Notes under the pieces: model-generated
Seen by the model: only the letters and a program-made list of their open reading frames with translations
What the model was told of the DNA's origin: nothing
The model's database searches: none
Made by a program: the position numbers and the translations under genes
Shown: one piece after another, positions 14,854 through 20,680 of the stretch
Layout: each line of letters begins with the position of its first letter
How positions within the stretch are numbered: the first letter of the stretch is position 1
Assembly: GCA_905372445.1 (NCBI GenBank)
Contig: CAJPPF010000027.1
Span: 1 to 20,680 of the forward strand
DNA: 20,680 nucleotides
Direction of reading: 5' to 3'
Source of the DNA: an uncultured Prevotella sp.
Lineage (GTDB): Bacteria > Bacteroidota > Bacteroidia > Bacteroidales > Bacteroidaceae

Positions 14854-16176
14854 TTACAGGGTTACAGAATCAAGAAGTGTGTCGATGTCGGCTTTCGAAC
14901 ACATTTCCGTTGCACAAATCGTGAGGCAGTTGTCACATCCCTCAGTCTCTACACCAAGTAGGAATCCCTGCTCGGCGGCTCTCATACGCATCTTACGGGC
15001 ATCGCCCTTGACACGTACTGTGAACTCATTTAGGAACGGAGCGCTGAAAATATCTTCAGCCAGCCCCTGTTCTATAAGCCGATCGTGCAGATAGTGAGCA
15101 GCCTGATAGCTTTGCTCATTGACCTGACGCAGTCCTCCCTCGCCCATGAGTGAAAGGTAGCAAGCCACGTAAAGACAGATGACACCTTGTGCCGTGCAGA
15201 TGTTAGACGTAGCTTTCTCGCGGCGTATATGCTGTTCGCGAGCCTGCATCGTCAGCACGAAGGCACGCCGACCGTCGGCATCAGTGGTAGCACCAACCAA
15301 TCGTCCCGGCATCTTACGCACTAAGTCGTTCTTCGTACATAGGTATCCGATGTATGGACCGCCATATCCCATAGGTATGCCGAGGCTCTGAGCATCGCCG
15401 CAAGCGATGTCTGCACCCCACTCTCCCGGCGAGCGAAGCACACCAAGTGTACTTGCTACGGTGTTGACAACGAACAATGTTTTATGTGCATGGCAAACTT
15501 CAGCCAGACCGGTGAAGTCTTCGATAATGCCGTAATAGTTTGGTTGAGCCACGATAAGTCCTGCCACATCATCCTGTGCGATGAGTTCTTCAGCCTGAGC
15601 CTTATCCATTACGCCATCCTTGACAGCGACTTTCACGAGGTCAACACCATGGTAGTGAGCATATGTCTCGACCACACGCATCACGGCTGGGTTGAATGTC
15701 TCGGAGATAAGTACCTTATTGCGTTTCTTCGCATTTGCCACACACATCATCATAGCCTCTGCCGTAGCAGTAGACCCGTCATACATTGATGCGTTGGAGA
15801 TGTCCATACCTGTGAGGTCAGCCATCATTGTCTGATATTCAAAGATATATTCGAGAGTACCCTGCGATACCTCTGCCTGATAAGGAGTGTAGCTTGTCGA
15901 AAATTCCGAGCGTGAAGTGATGGATGGAATGACACTTGGTGTGTAGTGGTTGTAGATGCCTGCCCCGGCAAAGCAGCGCAGTACTTTGTTCTGACCAGCA
16001 AGCCCGGCGATAATATTACGCACCTCCATCTCCGATTTCTCCGAAGGGATATCCAGCTCTCTGTTGAGTTTCAGTTCCTCAGGAATCTCTGCATAGAGTT
16101 CATCGAGGTTCTTGACTCCGATGACATCAAGCATCTGCCTGATGTCATCATCGGTATGAGGAAAGTATTTAAACAT
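14854..16176 (-). CDS. gcvPA: Glycine dehydrogenase (decarboxylating) subunit 1
   Basis: The 440-residue protein is the N-terminal half of the split P protein. It has the PLP-transferase fold but lacks the PLP lysine, which is in GcvPB. It starts MFKYFPHTDDDIRQML, the usual opening of the family. Recognisable blocks are GAGIYNHYTPSVI (75-87), SEFSTSYTPYQAEVSQGTLE (90-109), DGSTATAEA (133-141) and GIPMGYGGPYIGYL (about 265-278). An in-frame ATG at 16188 would add four residues and overlap gcvH by ten bases. I chose 16176, which comes two bases after the gcvH stop and fits the family start. Confidence 0.95.
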   Translation of the reverse strand: MFKYFPHTDDDIRQMLDVIGVKNLDELYAEIPEELKLNRELDIPSEKSEMEVRNIIAGLAGQNKVLRCFAGAGIYNHYTPSVIPSITSRSEFSTSYTPYQAEVSQGTLEYIFEYQTMMADLTGMDISNASMYDGSTATAEAMMMCVANAKKRNKVLISETFNPAVMRVVETYAHYHGVDLVKVAVKDGVMDKAQAEELIAQDDVAGLIVAQPNYYGIIEDFTGLAEVCHAHKTLFVVNTVASTLGVLRSPGEWGADIACGDAQSLGIPMGYGGPYIGYLCTKNDLVRKMPGRLVGATTDADGRRAFVLTMQAREQHIRREKATSNICTAQGVICLYVACYLSLMGEGGLRQVNEQSYQAAHYLHDRLIEQGLAEDIFSAPFLNEFTVRVKGDARKMRMRAAEQGFLLGVETEGCDNCLTICATEMCSKADIDTLLDSVTL

Positions 16177-16178
16177 TA

Positions 16179-16556
16179 CTATTTGCATATTGCCTCGTAG
16201 GCAGCAGCGTCCATGAGTTTATCAAGTTCTGCCGGGTCGGAGAGTTGTACCTTCATAATCCAGTTGCCGAAAGCATCTTTATTGAGCAGTTCCGGCTGGT
16301 CTTCAAGAGCCTCGTTGATCTCTACAACGGTGCCTGACACCGGCGAAAGCAGGTCGCTGGCAGCCTTGACAGACTCCAATGCACCGAATTCCTCGTCGGC
16401 ATCTATCTCGTCGTTAACTTCAGGCATATCTACATATACTATGTTTCCCAACTGCTGCTGAGCGTAGTCTGTGATACCGATATATCCATACTCGCCTTCT
16501 ACTCTAACATACTCATGACTCTCTGAATAGTAGAGTCCCTCAATTACCTTTGCCAT
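16179..16556 (-). CDS. gcvH: Glycine cleavage system H protein
   Basis: The 125-residue acidic carrier protein shuttles the aminomethyl group between P, T and L proteins on a lipoyl arm. The lipoylation site is Lys64 in GALESVKAASDLLSPVSG, the classical ESVKA motif. The hammerhead biotinyl/lipoyl fold is complete: GYIGITDYAQQQLGNIVYVD at 24-43 and NPELLNKDAFGNWIMKV-like C-terminal strands. It is placed between gcvT and gcvPA with gaps of 22 and 2 bases. Its lipoyl group is likely attached by the LplA encoded at the head of the same operon. Confidence 0.97.
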   Translation of the reverse strand: MAKVIEGLYYSESHEYVRVEGEYGYIGITDYAQQQLGNIVYVDMPEVNDEIDADEEFGALESVKAASDLLSPVSGTVVEINEALEDQPELLNKDAFGNWIMKVQLSDPAELDKLMDAAAYEAICK

Positions 16557-16578
16557 AATTATTTCGTGTTTTAGTTAT

Positions 16579-17667
16579 TTATTGTTTATATGATTTTTCG
16601 TAGAATTTCTTCTTTACGACCACACCGGGGAAGACTTTCTTGCGTATCTGCACGCCGATCTCTGTTCCGAGCTTGGCGAAATCGATATCAACGAGTGCCA
16701 TACATACGCTCTTGCCCGTAGAGATAGAGTTGTAGCCTGTGGTCACATAGCCTACGACCTTACCGTCGGCAACTATCTCATAGCCGTGACGTGGGATTGC
16801 CTTGTCCTTAAGTTCAATACCAACGACCTTACGCGTCAGTCCCTCGGTTTTCTGCTTTACCAATGCGTCCTTGCCGATAAAATTTTCTTTGTCTAATTTT
16901 GCAAAGAATCCCAGTCCGGCTTCAAGCGGTGTCAGTTCGTCTGTCAGTTCATCGCCATAAAGAGGCAAACCTACCTCAAAGCGTAATGTGTCGCGACAGC
17001 CTAAGCCGCAAGGTTTCACTCCATGCTCCATGAGCTTGTCCCACTGACGCTGTGTGAAGCTATGTGATCCGTATATCTCAAAACCGTCCTCACCGGTATA
17101 GCCCGTACGGCTCAAGATTATTGTCTCGCCCTCTACATCAACCTTCTTGAATGTATAGAACACAAGCTCTGAACACTTCAGCCCAAGCACCTCCTCTACT
17201 ATTCTCTCAGCATCAGGTCCCTGAACGGCAAGCTGTCCGTAATAGTCACTTTGGTTCTCGGTCTTTACTTTGAAAGCCTTCGCCTGCTTCTCTATCCAAG
17301 CATAGTCCTTGTCGATGTTGGCAGCGTTAATTACTAAGAAGAATTGATCTGCCGCGACCTTATATACCAGGAGATCGTCAACGGTGCCTCCGTTCTCGTG
17401 GAGCATCATTCCATAGAAGACCTTTCCAACAGGTGCTCCGGCGATATCATTGGTGAAGATGTACTGTACGAACTCCTCAGCCTGCTCACCGGTCACAAGG
17501 ACTTCGCCCATATGACTTACGTCGAACACTCCGCATTTGGTACGTACTGCCGTATGCTCGTCGATAATATCGGTGTACTGAATCGGCATCTCAAAACCAC
17601 CAAAAGGCACCATACGTGCATTAAGTGCAATATGCCTCTCGTAGAGACATGTTCTTTTCTCACTCAT
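16579..17667 (-). CDS. gcvT: Aminomethyltransferase (glycine cleavage T protein)
   Basis: The 362-residue folate enzyme takes the aminomethyl group from GcvH and releases ammonia plus 5,10-methylene-tetrahydrofolate. Motifs seen are GVFDVSHMGEV (46-56), NGGTVDDLLVYK with the catalytic Asp97 (92-103), SRTGYTGEDGFEIY (about 161-174) and the C-terminal GCRDTLRFEVGLPLYGDEL. The length is normal for the family. The gene overlaps the end of lplA by eight bases (the lplA TGA lies inside ATGAGTGAG), indicating coupled expression. Confidence 0.96.
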   Translation of the reverse strand: MSEKRTCLYERHIALNARMVPFGGFEMPIQYTDIIDEHTAVRTKCGVFDVSHMGEVLVTGEQAEEFVQYIFTNDIAGAPVGKVFYGMMLHENGGTVDDLLVYKVAADQFFLVINAANIDKDYAWIEKQAKAFKVKTENQSDYYGQLAVQGPDAERIVEEVLGLKCSELVFYTFKKVDVEGETIILSRTGYTGEDGFEIYGSHSFTQRQWDKLMEHGVKPCGLGCRDTLRFEVGLPLYGDELTDELTPLEAGLGFFAKLDKENFIGKDALVKQKTEGLTRKVVGIELKDKAIPRHGYEIVADGKVVGYVTTGYNSISTGKSVCMALVDIDFAKLGTEIGVQIRKKVFPGVVVKKKFYEKSYKQ

Positions 17668-18712
17668 TATTCAATATATTCTTTAGGTTGTCAGTATTTA
17701 AATTCCTTATCGAATGTTCAGGATGATATCGGTCGATGGCATTGTTTATGTTCTGCGCCGTGAAGTTGATACCTACGAAAGCCTCCGTAAAAGCTTTCTG
17801 TGTATCAGCAATCTCGAAATAGTCGCCTAACACGCGTACATTCTTTATAATAGTTCCTTTCATCTGCAGATGTATTTCCACCGTGCCACAGCCTTCAATG
17901 CGTTGCGATCTTACTATCTCATCACGTGCCGAAGAGCCATACAGATACTCAGGTTCGTAGTAAGCCTGCTCCATTTTTTCTATTTCGGTGATAGCATCAT
18001 CCGGTAGTATCACCTCACGGTCGGTAAGCATCCGGCGCAGTGTCTTTCTCAATTCTCCCACAGTATTCACCGGCAGTTTAAGATTGGCAGCACTCAACAC
18101 TCCCACACGTGCCCTGACACTCTTCACACCTTTCGCCTGCAACTTCACAGGATTGGAATGCAGGGCGCCTGCCATCAGGTCGAAGTCGGTATCGAAGAGC
18201 ATCGTTCCGTGCACGATATTCCTGTCGGCGAGATGATAGAAAGCGTTACCACACACCTTGCCTTGCGGTCCTGTCATCTCGCCCGACGGCGATGTGAAGG
18301 GCACAAGGACAACATCATTTCTGCCTTTTACCTCTGTGTTGGCACCGAGTTTTCGCAATCCCTGGGATATAGCCTGGGCATATTCCTCGAAGAGCGATTC
18401 CACCATTGACGCCGGTGTTATAAGGCTGGTCATGATGTTTCCTTCGTCGGCGAATATTGCGCCGCCACCACTCTTGCGTCGTATTACATCAATGTTGTTT
18501 TCATGACAGAAATCAAGGTTCACCTCCTGGTGCGCCACTTGATTACGTCCCATTACTACTGTCCTACCAAGCTGCCATGTGAAGAGGTAACTGTCGTCCG
18601 GCAGATTCCTTGCTATCCACTCCTCTGCAGCCAAATAGAACGCTGCCCGCCGGTTCTCGGTCCTTTCCGGTAACACTACAAAACAAGCGGGGAAATGCTT
18701 TTCCGTTGGCAT
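17660..18712 (-). CDS. lplA: Lipoate-protein ligase A
   Basis: The 350-residue enzyme activates lipoate with ATP and transfers it to the target lysine of lipoyl domains. It has the LplA catalytic fold: TWQLGRTVVMGRNQVAHQEV (45-64), the lipoate-binding RRKSGGGAIFADEGN (78-92) and the conserved Lys152 in GKVCGNAFYHLADRNIVHGTML. A C-terminal accessory domain (about 250-350) is present, so it looks like a complete ligase rather than an octanoyltransferase. It is the first gene of the glycine-cleavage operon, which fits a role in lipoylating GcvH with scavenged lipoate. No lipA or lipB is in this window. A LipM-like octanoyltransferase is a less likely alternative. Confidence 0.92.
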   Translation of the reverse strand: MPTEKHFPACFVVLPERTENRRAAFYLAAEEWIARNLPDDSYLFTWQLGRTVVMGRNQVAHQEVNLDFCHENNIDVIRRKSGGGAIFADEGNIMTSLITPASMVESLFEEYAQAISQGLRKLGANTEVKGRNDVVLVPFTSPSGEMTGPQGKVCGNAFYHLADRNIVHGTMLFDTDFDLMAGALHSNPVKLQAKGVKSVRARVGVLSAANLKLPVNTVGELRKTLRRMLTDREVILPDDAITEIEKMEQAYYEPEYLYGSSARDEIVRSQRIEGCGTVEIHLQMKGTIIKNVRVLGDYFEIADTQKAFTEAFVGINFTAQNINNAIDRYHPEHSIRNLNTDNLKNILNNE

Positions 18713-18752
18713 GAATAAATTCTTTATTGTTATAGATTTAAGTTTAAGGCTT

Positions 18753-18784
18753 CAAATTTAGAAAATAATTCTATTATCACCAAA
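18753..18784 (-). promoter_or_regulatory. Promoter of the lplA-gcvTHPAPB-lpdA operon
   Basis: On the minus strand TTTG (18781-18784) is followed after 20 bases by TAAATTTG (18753-18760), matching the Bacteroidota -33/-7 pattern. Initiation near 18746 leaves a leader of only about 35 bases before the lplA ATG, too short for a glycine riboswitch. Confidence 0.8.
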
Positions 18785-18862
18785 CCTTTTCGCGTATTTT
18801 TTTCTCTAAGTAGTATGCCGAAGAAGAAATATCATCCAGACAACTCTTTTATCGGGCAATGC

Positions 18863-18893
18863 TTTGTTATTTGAAGGAAAAACAGTATTTTTG
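18863..18893 (+). promoter_or_regulatory. Promoter of fhs
   Basis: TTTG (18863-18866), a 19-base spacer and TATTTTTG (18886-18893) match the Bacteroidota consensus exactly. The start would be near 18900. The ribosome site AAAGGA (18923-18928) precedes the ATG at 18933. An in-frame ATG at 18862-18866 overlaps the -33 box and cannot be the start of this transcript. The promoter is back to back with that of the glycine-cleavage operon, about 80 bases away. Confidence 0.85.
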
Positions 18894-18932
18894 CATCCGT
18901 ATAAACCTATAATAAGTAAAGCAAAGGAAAAA

Positions 18933-20600
18933 ATGAAATCAGACATTGAAATAGCCCGCGAGACTAAGCTGCTTCCTATAAAGGACATAGCAGCAAAGAT
19001 TGATATTGACGAGTCGCTTCTCGAGCCTTGTGGCAAGTATATTGCAAAGGTACCTTTTTCGTCAATCGACGAGTCGCTCGTCAGTAAGCACAAACTCATC
19101 CTTGTCACTGCGATATCCTCTACTAAGGCAGGAATCGGCAAGACCACCGTCTCCATAGGATTAGCGCTTGGCATGAACAGAATAGGCAAACGCGCCGTAC
19201 TTGCTCTGCGCGAGCCTTCGCTCGGTCCATGCTTTGGCATGAAGGGAGGAGCGGCAGGCGGCGGATATGCACAAGTGCTACCTATGGAGAAGATAAATCT
19301 TCATTTCACCGGCGACATGCACGCCATCACATCTGCCCATAATATGATTGCCGCTCTGCTCGACAACTACATATATCAGCATCGCGAGGAGGGATTCGCA
19401 CTGCGCGAGGTGCTTTGGAAACGCGTGCTCGATGTCAACGACCGCAACCTTCGACAGGTTATCACAGGTCTTGGAGGCAAGTCAAACGGCGTGACAAGCG
19501 AGAGTGGATTCGATATAACATCGGCATCGGAAATCATGGCGATACTTTGTCTGGCAAACGACGAGGCAGACCTACGCCGCCGCATTGACAATATCCTTCT
19601 TGGTATAAAGGTCGACGGCACTCCATTCTATCTTCGCGACATGGGCATTGGCGGTTCCATATGTGTTCTATTGCACGATGCCATCAACTCAAACCTCGTT
19701 CAGACCACCGAGCACACTCCTGCTTTCATTCATGGAGGACCGTTTGCCAACATCGCTCACGGATGTAATTCAGTCATTGCCACAAAGACGGCTCTTACTT
19801 ATGGCGATTATGTCATCACAGAAGCAGGCTTCGGTGCAGACCTCGGAGCAGAGAAATTCTTCGATATCAAATGCCGCAAGGCAGGACTGCAGCCGGCACT
19901 TACCGTCATCGTAGCCACAACTCAGGGACTGAAACTGCATGGCGGTGTGGAGATGGACAAGATAAAGGAACCCGACAGCAAGGGACTCATGGAAGGATTT
20001 AAGAACCTCGACCGCCACGTACGCAACCTGCAACGGTTCGGACAGACCGTAGTAGTATGCTTCAACCGCTTCAATTTCGACACCGACGAAGAGATGTCAC
20101 TCGTGGCTGATCACTGCAAAGAGCTTGGAGTAGGCTTTGCCGAGTGCACCGCATTCGGTGAGGGCGGAAAGGGTGCAGAGACACTGGCAGAGCTTGTTGC
20201 CAAGTCTCTTGAGGAGCAACCAAGTGAGCCGCTCACCTATTTATATAATGAGGCCGACACGATAGAAGAGAAGATAGAGAAGGTGGCAGTGGGTCATTAT
20301 GGCGCCGGGAAGGTGGTATATAAGAAGAACGCGCTGAAGATGTTGGAGCGCGCCCGTCAGTTAGGATGCGAGCACTATCCCGTATGTATCGCAAAGACGC
20401 AGTATTCATTCTCCGACAACTCCAAGCTCTACGGCTGTCCTGAAGGCTTCACATTCACCATACGCGACATCGTCATAAACACCGGTGCAGAGATGCTCGT
20501 CGCCATAGCAGGAGAAATAATGCGCATGCCGGGTCTGCCACTCCATCCTCAAGCGGAGTATATCGACATCGTGAACGGCGAAATAGAGGGGCTATCATAA
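18933..20600 (+). CDS. fhs: Formate-tetrahydrofolate ligase
   Basis: The 555-residue cytoplasmic enzyme makes 10-formyl-THF from formate, THF and ATP. The P-loop KAGIGKTT (65-72) is followed by REPSLGPCFGMKGGAAGGGYAQVLPM (93-118), which includes the family signature, then HFTGDMHAITSAHN (124-137). Later blocks are GGPFANIAHGCNS, ITEAGFGADLGAEKF and GCPEGFTFTIRD, all diagnostic. The length matches the family (about 555-560). The P-loop has Ile where many homologues have Glu (GIGKTT versus GEGKTT), likely a lineage variant. The start is fixed by the promoter and a good ribosome site. It is divergent from the glycine-cleavage operon; both feed the folate one-carbon pool. Confidence 0.97.
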   Translation: MKSDIEIARETKLLPIKDIAAKIDIDESLLEPCGKYIAKVPFSSIDESLVSKHKLILVTAISSTKAGIGKTTVSIGLALGMNRIGKRAVLALREPSLGPCFGMKGGAAGGGYAQVLPMEKINLHFTGDMHAITSAHNMIAALLDNYIYQHREEGFALREVLWKRVLDVNDRNLRQVITGLGGKSNGVTSESGFDITSASEIMAILCLANDEADLRRRIDNILLGIKVDGTPFYLRDMGIGGSICVLLHDAINSNLVQTTEHTPAFIHGGPFANIAHGCNSVIATKTALTYGDYVITEAGFGADLGAEKFFDIKCRKAGLQPALTVIVATTQGLKLHGGVEMDKIKEPDSKGLMEGFKNLDRHVRNLQRFGQTVVVCFNRFNFDTDEEMSLVADHCKELGVGFAECTAFGEGGKGAETLAELVAKSLEEQPSEPLTYLYNEADTIEEKIEKVAVGHYGAGKVVYKKNALKMLERARQLGCEHYPVCIAKTQYSFSDNSKLYGCPEGFTFTIRDIVINTGAEMLVAIAGEIMRMPGLPLHPQAEYIDIVNGEIEGLS

Positions 20601-20618
20601 ACCCAAAACAGGAAATAG
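20599..20618 (+). repeat. Degenerate 20-bp 3'-end repeat, copy 5 (fhs)
   Basis: AAACCCAAAACAGGAAATAG aligns without gaps to the repeat consensus, matching about 15-16 of 20 positions. It begins within the fhs TAA stop codon and has the same orientation as fhs, just as copy 1 does at asnA. An ACCGCGGT palindrome (20619-20626) and a T4 run follow. The remaining bases to the window end contain no gene. Confidence 0.4.
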
Positions 20619-20658
20619 ACCGCGGTGATGTTTTATTATCAAAGAACAAGAGCTTTCC

Positions 20659-20677
20659 TACTGCTTTCGCCCGCTTG
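20659..20677 (-). repeat. Imperfect repeat shared with left edge of window
   Basis: This is the second copy of the 19-base sequence found at 12-30, with one mismatch and the same orientation. The minus-strand core is CAAGCGGGCGAAAGCAGTA. It lies 59 bases after the fhs stop but on the opposite strand, so it may belong to the 3' end of a gene beyond the window. Confidence 0.5.
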
Positions 20678-20680
20678 TGT

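Noticed and set aside
18806..19240. Minus-strand open frame overlapping the start of fhs and its promoter
   Set aside because: It is antisense to the conserved P-loop region of fhs and would sit across two well-formed promoters; the translation is low-complexity and unlike a real protein.

Overview
The window reads as chromosomal DNA from a Bacteroidota bacterium, most likely Prevotellaceae (Prevotella/Segatella/Hallella type). Four observations support this. Promoters follow the Bacteroidota pattern TTTG - about 19 bp - TAnnTTTG, best seen before asnA and fhs. One protein carries a C-terminal type IX secretion sorting domain. There is a DUF4369-type lipoprotein. The housekeeping proteins have Bacteroidota-like sequences. 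No rRNA, tRNA, CRISPR array, transposase or phage gene was seen. The species assignment is inference.

Layout. (1) 1-3055, minus strand: asnA (asparagine synthesis) and dnaX (DNA polymerase III tau/gamma), each with its own promoter. (2) 3193-4019, plus strand: a DivIC/FtsB-like division protein followed by a four-helix membrane protein of unknown function. (3) 4131-7213, plus strand: a DUF4369-like lipoprotein, a class I dihydroorotase and a PlsC-family acyltransferase. (4) 7214-10219: an A/T-rich island with one large secreted leucine-rich-repeat protein (eleven 21-residue repeats, T9SS tail), bounded by inverted copies of a 20-bp repeat. (5) 10220-11905, minus: a SulP-family anion transporter with a STAS domain, preceded by a 12-bp perfect inverted repeat over its promoter and start. 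(6) 12032-18712, minus: a compact operon lplA-gcvT-gcvH-gcvPA-gcvPB-lpdA encoding the whole glycine cleavage system plus the lipoate ligase that can charge its H protein. (7) 18933-20600, plus: fhs (formate-tetrahydrofolate ligase), divergent from the glycine-cleavage operon. Regions 6 and 7 together form a one-carbon/folate module: glycine cleavage makes 5,10-methylene-THF and Fhs makes 10-formyl-THF.

The least explained signal is a 20-bp element, roughly AATCCCAAATCGGTCAATAG. It occurs four times clearly (131-150, 7290-7309, 9922-9941, 9981-10000), with a probable fifth degenerate copy (20599-20618). Every copy lies 3' of a gene and in that gene's orientation; two overlap the stop codon. 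Two copies form one long hairpin between the convergent LRR and sulP genes. I could not identify a wholly new multi-gene system; most of the window is core metabolism.
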